Made by a program: the position numbers and the translations under genes. From NCBI RefSeq assembly GCF_001613365.1, contig NZ_BDCF01000015.1, forward strand, positions 1 to 64,000: 64,000 bases of DNA, read 5' to 3'. How positions within the stretch are numbered: the stretch's first letter is position 1; each line of letters begins with the position of its first letter. Shown here piece after piece: positions 56,648 through 64,000 of the stretch. This DNA is from Nocardia xishanensis NBRC 101358. Its GTDB lineage: Bacteria > Actinomycetota > Actinomycetes > Mycobacteriales > Mycobacteriaceae. The notes under the pieces were generated by a model. That model did no database searches. It was not told the origin of the DNA and worked only from the letters and a program-made list of their open reading frames with translations.

Positions 56648-56733
56648 GCCCGTTTCAGGTCCACGCCATTGTGGACCGCCATCGGCGTCGTTGCCGGACG
56701 GCGGGGTGTCGAGCACCCACACCTGAAACGGGC
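56648..56733. repeat. 13-bp inverted repeat, long hairpin
   Basis: GCCCGTTTCAGGT (56648-56660) is the exact reverse complement of 56721-56733, enclosing 60 bases. It lies in a region with no genes and could be a small mobile-element remnant or a structured RNA. Confidence 0.4.
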
Positions 56734-57084
56734 ATTCCGGCGGAACTGGATCGGCGTGCGGTCTGATCGGCCTGTCGTGGGTGCGGCCTGCGGGAGACCC
56801 CACGGCAGCACCGAGCTCCAGTCGACCATGATCAGTGCGTAGGGGCCGAATACAGCGGCCAGGCTGCACGTGCTAGTTCGTGGTGCCAGGGAACGAAATC
56901 CCTGGGCGGGCAATGCTGAAACCTACGCTGGTATCTGCGCCGGCGGCGTCGACGGGTTTGCTGACCAGTTCTTCAGCGTCGGGTTGTCGAGACCCTGGCC
57001 CTTTCCGGCGGTGTCGCGCAGGACCGCATGGCGGTGGTCGTTGATCGAGGGGTCGATGCGCACGCGGCAGTGGGTACGGGGGTT

Positions 57085-57354
57085 TCAAAATCGCGTCCAT
57101 CGCCATTGCCGAGACCGTGGTTGCGGCGGAATGAGTTTGGTCCAGAAGTCGTGGCGGACTGCATCCCATAGCTTGTTCATTTCCGGAAGGAGTTCTCGGG
57201 CTTGTGCGAGATCGGGAAAGCCCTCGGGGCCGAAGGATACGATCGGCGTGGCACCGGATTCCTCGTGGACGGCGACGATGGATATCAGATAGTCCTGAAA
57301 CGGCCGCCATGTCGCGCGCAATCCGTCGGCTTCGGTTCTTCGGATGTCATCCAT
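57085..57354 (-). CDS. small hypothetical protein
   Basis: An 89-residue frame with plausible amino-acid use: YLISIVAVHEESGATPIVSF, then GPEGFPDLAQARELLPEMNK and LWDAVRHDFW. There is no recognisable family. ATG 57354 lacks a good ribosome site but overlaps the end of another short minus-strand frame (KTLQNKVDELETKYG, ending at 57347), which itself follows an AGGAGG at about 57,415. The two may be one gene split by a frameshift or a coupled pair. Confidence 0.35.
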   Translation of the reverse strand: MDDIRRTEADGLRATWRPFQDYLISIVAVHEESGATPIVSFGPEGFPDLAQARELLPEMNKLWDAVRHDFWTKLIPPQPRSRQWRWTRF

Positions 57355-57632
57355 ATTTTGTTTCTAACTCGTCGACTTTGTTCTGAAGCGTTTTCGCCCG
57401 TTGTCGATGTCTACCTCCTGCTGATTGCAGGAATACTATCGATCGGGTCGGGCGCGAGCATGGGCGAGAACGGAAACATTCTCTGTTTACGCAACTCGTC
57501 GGCGTTGGTGGTGTGAAATTTGTGACCGGAAACAGTCGGTGGCGCTCTCCAGCGCGGGCGCCGCCGTGCTGCGACTGGAACGGCGGATGCTGATCGACCG
57601 GAGTAATTACGCACCCGCTCGACCGCACTCCG

Positions 57633-58904
57633 CTAGCTGCGGTAAGTGTGGGCGATCAGTGCCGAACGCAGGTACCACAGCCCGCCCGCCGTGGTGGGAT
57701 CGAAGCCTGTGAGCTGACCGATCCGCTTGAGCCGGTAGTCCACGGTATTGGTGTGTACATGCAGTAGCCGCGCCGTGCGCTGGCGGTTCAGGTTGTGCGC
57801 GATATGGACCTGTAGGGTCTCCAGCAGTTCCGGATGCTCGTCGAGTGGGTCGAGCAGCGACCCGAGATATTCGCGGGCGGGGCCGGGGCGGGTGAGCTGG
57901 TATTCCAGGGCCAGATCGTCGAAGTGATACAGGCCCGGCACCGACCGCAACCGGGTGATCACGTCGAGTAGTTGGTGGGCGCGATCGGCAGCGGTGGGGA
58001 CGGTGTCGGCGGGAGCGGTGACCGTCGCCGCGGTGATGGGCACGCGGGCCGCCCGCGACAACTGCCCGATCAGCTCGTTCAAGGTGTCCTCGGTGATGTG
58101 ATCGGCGGGGATGAGCAGGGTGCCGCCGTCGATCGAAAGCAGCGAAAGCACGGTGTCGCCGCACCGGGTGGCCAGTTCCGCCTGCACGCGCCGGAGTTTG
58201 CGCCGGGCAACGACTTTCGCGTCCAGCATCGGGTTGGATTCGTCCGGGTGAGGCGGAATGGCGAGGGCTATTACGCGATAACGGTCGGAGATGTCGATAC
58301 CGCACTCGCGGGCCATGGTGGATGTGGGATGGCCCCCGAGCAGCGCCGAGGTGAGCGTGTGCACCGCGGTGTGGTGCTCCGACACGACCGCACGCAGTTC
58401 GCGCACGTAGGCCACAGAGACCGCCGTGGTCATGGTGTCGAGCATTTCGACGACGAGTTTGGCGCCGTCGAGGATGCTTTGGTAGTCGGCCACGCTGGGG
58501 GTGAGCATCGGCTCGGTGTCGGCCGAGCCGGAGGCACGCTGCTGGACCAAGGCGGGGGACACCACCAAGTCGAAGCCGATCTTGAAACCCTCGTGGATGG
58601 CGTGGTGAATGGTACCAATGGGCACGCCTTCGCGAGCCCATTGGGCCGCGGCGTCCTCGAGCTGCTCGGTCTTCTCCGGAATGTTGCTGCCGTCCAGCAT
58701 GCTGACTGCCAGTTCCAAGCACACGCGGGTGATGACGGTGATGTCGCCGTGGATCGCGTCACCGGGCAAGGTGCCACAGGGAGCGACGGTTTCGACGAAA
58801 TGCCCGACCATCTGCCGTGACAAAGCCCGCACGTCTTTCAACGGCAACGACATGGGGCGGCCGGAAACAGTGAGTCCTTGCCGGCGCGGAGCTGTGACAG
58901 GCAT
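57633..58904 (-). CDS. PucR-family regulator (paralogue B)
   Basis: A 423-residue regulator with the same layout as the protein at 43447-44667: sensor-like N-terminus (MVGHFVETVAPCGTLPGDAI), central CdaR/GGDEF-like region (LSIDGGTLLIPADH) and PucR helix-turn-helix (LNRQRTARLLHVHTNTVDYRLKRI). A roughly 19-residue insert (SGSADTEPMLTPSVADYQ) follows the first domain. Start ATG 58904 has GGAAGG 9 bases upstream. Confidence 0.85.
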   Translation of the reverse strand: MPVTAPRRQGLTVSGRPMSLPLKDVRALSRQMVGHFVETVAPCGTLPGDAIHGDITVITRVCLELAVSMLDGSNIPEKTEQLEDAAAQWAREGVPIGTIHHAIHEGFKIGFDLVVSPALVQQRASGSADTEPMLTPSVADYQSILDGAKLVVEMLDTMTTAVSVAYVRELRAVVSEHHTAVHTLTSALLGGHPTSTMARECGIDISDRYRVIALAIPPHPDESNPMLDAKVVARRKLRRVQAELATRCGDTVLSLLSIDGGTLLIPADHITEDTLNELIGQLSRAARVPITAATVTAPADTVPTAADRAHQLLDVITRLRSVPGLYHFDDLALEYQLTRPGPAREYLGSLLDPLDEHPELLETLQVHIAHNLNRQRTARLLHVHTNTVDYRLKRIGQLTGFDPTTAGGLWYLRSALIAHTYRS

Positions 58905-59289
58905 GGTCGAACGTCCTTCCATCTCCGTTAACTGCACTATTGCACCAGCGTAACCAGGCAAAGATTCGTGAGAACGGTTTACTCCGAGTATCGTGAAATT
59001 TCCGGAGGGGCAGTCGGCAAGCTATTGTGATAGTTCACAATGTCCATCGCTGAACTGCCACTGACGTGCCGAGATGCCGGTGGGTAGCGAGTCGAGCACG
59101 ACGGGGACGTCGCCGAAACAAGCGCAACCGACGGGATCGATAGCGCGGATCCACTCGTCTCGGTTCTGCGTCGGCTCGCCTCGGCAGCGGGCACGGTGGC
59201 GGCCCTGGGTTGTGCAAACATCGCCGACCATACGACCGGCAAAGGGTTTGTTTCCCTAACCAAGGACTGGCCGGTCTGCAGCTTTTTAT

Positions 59290-59550
59290 CTGGCCGTCGA
59301 TACAGGTGTTCCACCTTGCCGGTTTCGCCTTCGTCGAATTCTCGAAGCTGGCTGGAGGCGATCGAGCGGATCGCGACAACAGAGGCCGAAGCCGCTGGTG
59401 CGCAGCACGAACCGGTGGTCGAGGTTTTCGATAGCCCCCGCCCCGGGGGCATCGGCTCCGGCGGTCGCGGCGCTCGTGGTTGCCGCACGCGCGGAACTCG
59501 ATGGTGCACAGCACATCTGGTCTCGGTGCGCGAGTGTCTGGAGCTACTCT
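59290..59550 (+). pseudogene. M20-type amidohydrolase fragment
   Basis: One plus frame reads WLEAIERIATTEAEAAGAQH then EPVVEVFDS, and a neighbouring frame continues ASAPAVAALVVAARAELDGA. This resembles the dimerisation-domain end of M20 amidohydrolases, split by a frameshift. No metal-binding residues remain. The rest of 58,905-59,645 shows no gene. Confidence 0.3.
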
Positions 59551-59645
59551 GGAGTTTCACCGCGAATTCAGTTGCCGCGCGGACGAGCCCAATGGCATTC
59601 TGCCGTTCGGCAGTCGAAATCAGAGGCATTCGCACTCATGACATC

Positions 59646-60095
59646 TCAGAAACCAAAGATTATGTTGCCGTCTTCGTCCAACCTGTTTGCCTCGTCTCGA
59701 AGGCGTGCATCACGATTCCAGAGGAACTCGGCCGCGCGTTCGGAAGCGATCAGATTGCTGTGACCCTGGATGCCGAAGTCGTCGACGAACGCCCGGCCAG
59801 TGATGATCAGCCCGAGCAGGCGAGGAATGACAAGGCCACCAGGGTCTTCGACCAGTGCACTGATGGAGGTGGTAACCGGACCGAACTCGTAGCCCGTCAG
59901 ATCGCTCCCGGCCAGAGCATCGGCCAGTGGTTGCGTCACCGCGTACGCGCCGCTGTAGGAGGTAATCAGTTCACCCTCAACTGGGAAGTGAAACTCGAAA
60001 TGAGCCGAGACCACTCGCGGAGGGTCAGAGTTGGAGTCCCTGCTGACCTCGCCGAAGCCGGCAGGGATCTCGGGGTCGATCAGGTAGAAGGTCAT
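59646..60095 (-). CDS. unknown protein, tandem paralogue 1
   Basis: A 149-residue soluble protein beginning MTFYLIDPEIPAGFGEV. ATG 60095 has a run of G 8 bases upstream. The last 85 residues (GYEFGPVTTSISALVED, GLIITGRAFVDDFGIQG, NLIASERAAEFLWNRD) match the neighbouring 97-residue protein closely. The layout weakly recalls Imm11-type immunity proteins, which share a late L-x-S-x-R-A-A-E-F-L helix, but I am not sure. Confidence 0.6.
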   Translation of the reverse strand: MTFYLIDPEIPAGFGEVSRDSNSDPPRVVSAHFEFHFPVEGELITSYSGAYAVTQPLADALAGSDLTGYEFGPVTTSISALVEDPGGLVIPRLLGLIITGRAFVDDFGIQGHSNLIASERAAEFLWNRDARLRDEANRLDEDGNIIFGF

Positions 60096-60127
60096 GGATT
60101 ACGCCCCCCCAGGTCGGTATCAGCACG

Positions 60128-60421
60128 TCAAAGGTCGATGATGATCTCGCCGCTTTCGTCCAGCCTGGACGAATATTCCCGAAAAATCTCATCACGAGCG
60201 AAGAGGAACTCGGCTGCCCGTCCCGAGGCGATCAGCTTGCTGCGACCCCTCATGCTGAAGTCGTCGACGAACACTCGGCCGGTGATGACCAGACCGGACA
60301 ACGGCGGGATGACAAAGTCTTCGGAGTCTTCGACCAGCGAACTGATCGAGGTTGTGACCGGTCCGAACTCGTATCCGTTCGAACCGCGCGGGCCACTGGG
60401 CCTGAGCAGGTAGAAACTCAT
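60128..60421 (-). CDS. unknown protein, tandem paralogue 2 (shorter)
   Basis: A 97-residue protein beginning MSFYLLRPSGP and continuing directly into NGYEFGPVTTSISSLVED, then GLVITGRVFVDDFSMRG, KLIASGRAAEFLFARD and LDESGEIIIDL. Relative to paralogue 1 about 50 residues after the first ten are deleted. ATG 60421 is preferred over 60430, because a G-run then sits at normal distance, as for its neighbour. The two genes are 32 bases apart on the same strand. Confidence 0.55.
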   Translation of the reverse strand: MSFYLLRPSGPRGSNGYEFGPVTTSISSLVEDSEDFVIPPLSGLVITGRVFVDDFSMRGRSKLIASGRAAEFLFARDEIFREYSSRLDESGEIIIDL

Positions 60422-60767
60422 CGGTGACATCCCCCCAGAGATTCAGGACCCGAGCGATCTCTCCTTCGCGAGTCGGCATCGTTGCCGGCCTTTACGCGTC
60501 TCGCGGCTTGTCACGATACCTCACCGGCCCCCAGGTCTGCCGCAGTTCTCGTGGCCAATGGCGGCGATTCCGTTGAACCGCAACGCATCCGCCAGCTGCG
60601 GAAGGCGCCGCGTCGATAGCGACCAGCCCGAATCCAGGGGCACCGGGCGATCCAGCACATGCGATCACATGCCCACTGATCGGTCGCCGCAGGTACTTTC
60701 ATCAACCCGCCGCCCGAGGCTTTGCCAGATGCACCTTCCCGGGCTAGGAATTAGGTTGTCGCGTCGG

Positions 60768-60996
60768 GTCCCTACACCCGATGCCGCACCGGCAGCAGGA
60801 ACGAGACGGGTCGCACCAGGTGCGGCGCGAGGCGGTGGAGCAGCAGGTTGCGCTCCCTTCAACGCCTCGCGCACGAGTCGGAAGTCGAGCCGCTCCAGAT
60901 AGCGCAAGCCGCCGTGGATCGGCTTGCAGGAGCGGCTCGACGTGCCTGCCGCGAAGTCCCTGGCCTGCACCAGGGTTACAGTCGGGCCGACGTCGC
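60768..60996 (-). pseudogene. glpD: glpD (glycerol-3-phosphate dehydrogenase) remnant
   Basis: Directly after the glpK stop the minus strand reads VTLVQARDFAAGTSSRSCKP, IHGGLRYLERLDFRLVREAL, the region after the FAD motif of GlpD. It then shifts frame: RERNLLLHRLAPHLVRPVSF and LLPVRHRV continue in another frame up to a stop. The FAD-binding N-terminus and roughly 450 C-terminal residues are missing. The 270 bases further down hold nothing recognisable. Glycerol-3-phosphate oxidation must rely on another copy elsewhere. Confidence 0.75.
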
Positions 60997-60999
60997 CCC

Positions 61000-62520
61000 T
61001 CATTCGTCGACGTCGATCCAATCGAGGGTGCGGGAGACGGCCTTCTTCCAGCGCGCGTAGCCGCGCTCGCGCTGCTCTTCCGACCAAGTGGGAGCCCAGC
61101 GCTTGGCCTCGTTCCAGTTCTGTTCGAGCTCGTCGGTGTCGTTCCAGAAGCCGACGGCGAGCCCCGCCGCGTAAGCGGCGCCCAGCGCGGTGGTCTCGGC
61201 GACTACCGGCCGCGACACCGGCACACCGAGGAAGTCGGCCTGCAACTGCATGCACAGCTCGTTGGCGGTGACGCCGCCGTCCACACGCAGCACGTCGAGC
61301 TTCACCCCGGAGTCGGCCTGCATGGCCTCGACGACGTCGCGGGACTGGTAGCAGATCGATTCCAGCGTCGCCCGCGCCAGGTGGGCGTTGGTGCTGTAGC
61401 GCGACAGGCCGACGATGGCTCCGCGCGCGTCCGAGCGCCAGTACGGCGCGAACAGTCCCGAGAACGCCGGGACGAAGTACACCCCGCCGTTGTCCTCGGC
61501 CTGCCGGGCCAGCGATTCGCTCTGCGCCGCACCGGAGATGATGCCCAACTGATCGCGCAGCCACTGCACCGCCGAGCCGGTAACCGCGATCGAACCCTCC
61601 AACGCGTACACCGGCTTGTCCGAGCCGAGCTGGTAGGCGACCGTGGTGAGCAGTCCGTGCTGCGACCGCACGATCTCGGTCCCGGTGTTCAGCAGCAGGA
61701 AGTTGCCGGTGCCGTAGGTGTTCTTGGCTTCGCCGGGACGGAAGCAGACCTGCCCCACCGTGGCCGCCTGCTGGTCGCCGAGCACACCCGACAGCGGCAC
61801 CGCACCGCCGAACGGACCGTCGGCGCGGGCAGTCCCGAACAGCTCCGGGTTGGACGAAGGCGCGATGGCGGGCAGCATCGCGCGCGGGATGCCGAAGATC
61901 GACAGCAGCTCGTCGTCCCAGTCCAGCGTCTCCAAACTCATCAGCATGGTGCGGCTGGCATTGGTCGGATCGGTGACGTGTACCCCGCCGTCCACGCCGC
62001 CGGTGAGCTGCCACAGCAACCAGGTGTCGGTGGTGCCGAAGAGCGCGTCGCCACGCTCGGCGTCCTCGGCCACACCCGGAACGTTGTCCAGGATCCAGCG
62101 CAGCTTCCCGCCGGAGAAGTAGGTGGCCGGCGGCAGGCCCGACTTGCGCCGGATGGTGTCACCGTGCCCGGCCTTCTCCAGGTCGGAGGCGATGCGATCG
62201 GTGCGGGTGTCCTGCCACACGATGGCGTTGCAGTACGGCCGCCCGGTCTTGCGGTTCCATACCACCGTGGTCTCGCGCTGGTTGGTGACGCCGACCGCGG
62301 CCAGATCGCTCGCCACCAGATCGGCCTTGGTGAGGGTGCTCTGGATGACCGCGCGGGTGCGCTCCCAGATCTCGGTCGGGTTGTGCTCCACCCACCCCGG
62401 GCGCGGCAGGATCTGCTCGTGCTCGAGCTGGTGGCGGGCAACCTCGTTGCCGCTGTGGTCGAACACCATGAAGCGGGTGCTCGTGGTGCCTTGGTCGATG
62501 GCGCCGACGAACTTGGTCAT
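61000..62520 (-). CDS. glpK: glycerol kinase
   Basis: A 506-residue FGGY kinase, ATP-dependent, converting glycerol to glycerol-3-phosphate. The N-terminal [18 protein letters not shown] phosphate loop, [21 protein letters not shown], the [16 protein letters not shown] region, GTTDTWLLW, and the C-terminal [15 protein letters not shown] adenosine motif are all intact. It lies 36 bases downstream of glpF in one operon, ending next to the glpD remnant. Confidence 0.95.
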   Translation of the reverse strand: MTKFVGAIDQGTTSTRFMVFDHSGNEVARHQLEHEQILPRPGWVEHNPTEIWERTRAVIQSTLTKADLVASDLAAVGVTNQRETTVVWNRKTGRPYCNAIVWQDTRTDRIASDLEKAGHGDTIRRKSGLPPATYFSGGKLRWILDNVPGVAEDAERGDALFGTTDTWLLWQLTGGVDGGVHVTDPTNASRTMLMSLETLDWDDELLSIFGIPRAMLPAIAPSSNPELFGTARADGPFGGAVPLSGVLGDQQAATVGQVCFRPGEAKNTYGTGNFLLLNTGTEIVRSQHGLLTTVAYQLGSDKPVYALEGSIAVTGSAVQWLRDQLGIISGAAQSESLARQAEDNGGVYFVPAFSGLFAPYWRSDARGAIVGLSRYSTNAHLARATLESICYQSRDVVEAMQADSGVKLDVLRVDGGVTANELCMQLQADFLGVPVSRPVVAETTALGAAYAAGLAVGFWNDTDELEQNWNEAKRWAPTWSEEQRERGYARWKKAVSRTLDWIDVDE

Positions 62521-62556
62521 CGCGGTCCTTTCGAGAAACTGCTGTCGGAAATCGGT

Positions 62557-63372
62557 TCAGAACAGGAACTGGGCAGCGAGACCGGCGAGCGCGCCGCCGA
62601 CCAGCGGGCCGAGCACCGGCACCCAGGCATAACCCCAGTCGGAGTTCTTGCGGATCGGTTCGGCGCTGACCTCGGGCAACTCGACCGACGAGCGGGCGCC
62701 GACACCCACCGGAACCCGGGCCTCATCGGCCGGCACGGGCTGGCTGACCGGCAGGAGTGCGTGCGCGATGCGCGGACCGAGGTCGCGAGCCGGGTTGATG
62801 GCGTATCCGGTCGGGCCGCCGAGCGACGCGCCGATGCCGACGACGAGGAACGCCGCCGCGACCGGGCCGAGCCCACTGGGGGTGTGTCCGAACGCGAGGA
62901 TCACCAGGACCAGGGTGAACGTGCCGATCACCTCGGTGGCGAAGTTCCAGCGGAAGGCGCGGATCGCGGGGCCGGTGGCGAACACCGCGAGCTTCTTCTC
63001 CTCGTCGGTCTCCTCGTCGAAGTGGCGCTTGTAGGCCAGGTAGGCAACGGTCGCGCCGAGGAACGCGCCGGCCAGCTGACCGCTCAGATAGGCGAGCGTC
63101 GTGGCGCCCGAGATGGCGATACCGGAGGCGTACTCGTCGGCACCGCTGAACAGGATGCCGATGGTGACCGCAGGATTGAGGTGGCCGCCGGTCTTGTAGG
63201 CGACATAAACGCCGGCCAGCACCGCGAACCCCCATCCAAAGTTGATCAGTAGCCAGCCGCCGTCCTGTCCTTTGGACTTGGCCAGCAGTACGTTCGCGAC
63301 CACACCAACCCCGAGCAGCAGCAGTACTCCTGTACCGAGTGCTTCGCTGAGGAAGATTGAGCCGAAGTTCAT
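62557..63372 (-). CDS. glpF: glycerol facilitator (aquaglyceroporin)
   Basis: A 271-residue MIP-family channel with six membrane helices and both half-helix motifs, HLNPAVT and AINPARD (NPA and NPA). The aromatic/arginine filter context (G-Y-A-I-N-P-A-R-D) is that of glycerol facilitators. ATG 63372 has GGAGG 8 bases upstream. It is the first gene of the glpFK operon and is divergent from the IclR regulator. Confidence 0.93.
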   Translation of the reverse strand: MNFGSIFLSEALGTGVLLLLGVGVVANVLLAKSKGQDGGWLLINFGWGFAVLAGVYVAYKTGGHLNPAVTIGILFSGADEYASGIAISGATTLAYLSGQLAGAFLGATVAYLAYKRHFDEETDEEKKLAVFATGPAIRAFRWNFATEVIGTFTLVLVILAFGHTPSGLGPVAAAFLVVGIGASLGGPTGYAINPARDLGPRIAHALLPVSQPVPADEARVPVGVGARSSVELPEVSAEPIRKNSDWGYAWVPVLGPLVGGALAGLAAQFLF

Positions 63373-63461
63373 CGTTGAGCCTCCGTTTCGCCCCGCAGGT
63401 CGCGGGCGCGACCGTGCCGAACGGAAATTACGGGGCGATTTCCGAGTCGGACATAGCTCGT

Positions 63462-63478
63462 ATTCGACAATGCCGAAT
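63462..63478. promoter_or_regulatory. probable GylR operator, site 1
   Basis: ATTCGACA-A-TGCCGAAT is a 17-base near-palindrome with one mismatch, 90 bases upstream of the glpF start. It shares its half-site with the site at 63586-63604. Confidence 0.55.
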
Positions 63479-63585
63479 GGCCCGGCTGGTTGCCAGACCG
63501 CGGCGCCACTACCGTCCGACAAGCTAGGAGGATGTATGGCGCAGCTCACACTGGGTTTCAATGATGTAACCCAGGTATTACCGAA

Positions 63586-63604
63586 GATTCGACATTGTCG
63601 AATC
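63586..63604. promoter_or_regulatory. probable GylR operator, site 2
   Basis: GATTCGACA-T-TGTCGAATC is a perfect 9+9 bp palindrome 27 bases before the IclR gene start. A further dyad CTGGGTT/AACCCAG (63551-63574) lies between the two GylR-like sites. Autoregulation of the IclR gene and control of glpFK are expected. Confidence 0.6.
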
Positions 63605-63630
63605 GCCACTCGCCGGAGAGGTTTCCCGAC

Positions 63631-64000
63631 ATGCCAGGTCCGATCCAATCAATCGAACGAGCGGCGGCCGTACTGCGGCTGCTGGCTCGTGGATCCGGTC
63701 GTCTCGGCATCGGCGACATCGCGGGTGCACTCGATCTCGCCAAGCCGACCGCGCACGGCATTCTGCGCACGTTGCAGGGCGTCGGTTTCGTTGAGCAGGA
63801 CCCGGCAACCGGCAAATATCAGCTCGGCGCCGCGCTGCTGCATCTGGGCACCAGCTATCTCGACGCAAACGAGTTGCGCTCCCGGGCGATCAACTGGGCC
63901 GACGCCCTTGCGGCGCGCACCGGAGAGTCGGTGCGGATCGGCGCCCCGGTCGACGGCGCGGTGGTGGTGGTCCACCACGTGTTCCGGCCGGACAACACCG
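63631..64000 (+). CDS. gylR: IclR-family glycerol operon regulator, cut by window end
   Basis: The first 123 codons of an IclR-family protein. The winged helix-turn-helix is IQSIERAAAVLRLLARGSGRLGIGDIAGALDLAKPTAHGILRTLQ and the effector domain begins at YQLGAALLHLGTSYLDANELR. ATG 63631 has GGAGAGG 9 bases upstream. Divergence from glpFK and two palindromes in between match GylR, the glycerol-responsive repressor of actinomycetes; the symbol is given on that basis. The C-terminus lies outside the window. Confidence 0.8.
   Translation, partial: MPGPIQSIERAAAVLRLLARGSGRLGIGDIAGALDLAKPTAHGILRTLQGVGFVEQDPATGKYQLGAALLHLGTSYLDANELRSRAINWADALAARTGESVRIGAPVDGAVVVVHHVFRPDNT

Noticed and set aside
58979..59635. 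219-codon minus-strand frame
   Set aside because: Composition is Ser/Arg/Pro-rich without motifs, and the plus strand over the same stretch shows a more convincing M20 fragment.

Overview
The window is GC-rich and third-codon-position biased, with very frequent 4-base ATGA/GTGA gene overlaps. Its families (FadD and FAAL ligases, a DUF3558 lipoprotein, PucR, HxlR and MmyB-type XRE regulators, a SigJ-like sigma remnant, a glpFK/GylR locus) point to an actinomycete of the order Mycobacteriales, most likely a Nocardia or close relative. That placement is inference from gene content. No rRNA, tRNA or CRISPR array was seen.

Region 1 (about 0.5-6.2 kb) is a compact divergent island. An XRE/helical-repeat regulator and an APH-fold phosphotransferase run leftward. 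Six coupled genes run rightward: four small proteins, a SAM-methyltransferase-like protein and a CYTH-domain enzyme. A perfect 12+12 bp palindrome sits just upstream of the regulator. Region 2 (6.2-12.8 kb) is a scar zone with recombinase and transposase remnants, unusual repeats, a 5'-truncated regulator joined to a foreign-looking promoter, and a chimera of a dead sigma factor with half a dehydrogenase, among a few intact small-enzyme genes. Region 3 (12.8-20.7 kb) carries a FadD ligase, a large arylsulfatase and an AraC-VOC-UvrA set.

Region 4 (20.7-39.2 kb) is the highlight: twelve leftward genes, nearly all overlapping, that look like one lipid-biosynthesis operon. In order of transcription they are ACP, a ~2,000-residue fusion (class III aminotransferase, cyanobacterial-type acyl-ACP reductase, dikinase, thymidylate-kinase-like), a separate kinase, a second ACP, a fatty acyl-AMP ligase, a P450, a second dikinase, an alpha-oxoamine synthase, a nucleotidyltransferase-fold protein, a HAD phosphatase, a diacylglycerol/sphingosine-kinase-like lipid kinase and an SDR. 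The parts suggest activation of a fatty acid onto ACP, conversion to an amino lipid (by reduction and transamination, and/or sphingoid-type condensation with an amino acid), then hydroxylation and phosphorylation. I know of no described pathway with this set. An 11-bp-stem terminator closes the operon.

Region 5 (40.3-54.3 kb) is a mosaic of single genes: an SQR-like flavoprotein, a secreted acid phosphatase, a PucR regulator, a small HAD protein, a GMC oxidoreductase, a DHA2 exporter with divergent XRE regulator, an IS21 remnant, an HxlR regulator with epoxide-hydrolase-like and flavin monooxygenase genes, and a DUF3558 lipoprotein. Region 6 (54.9-60.5 kb) has a SUKH immunity-like protein, a truncated DUF6572 protein, a GFA protein, a second PucR paralogue, several dead fragments and a tandem pair of related unknown proteins. 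Region 7 (60.7-64.0 kb) is the glycerol locus: glpF and glpK, a wrecked glpD remnant, and a divergent GylR-type IclR regulator with palindromic operators, cut by the window end.
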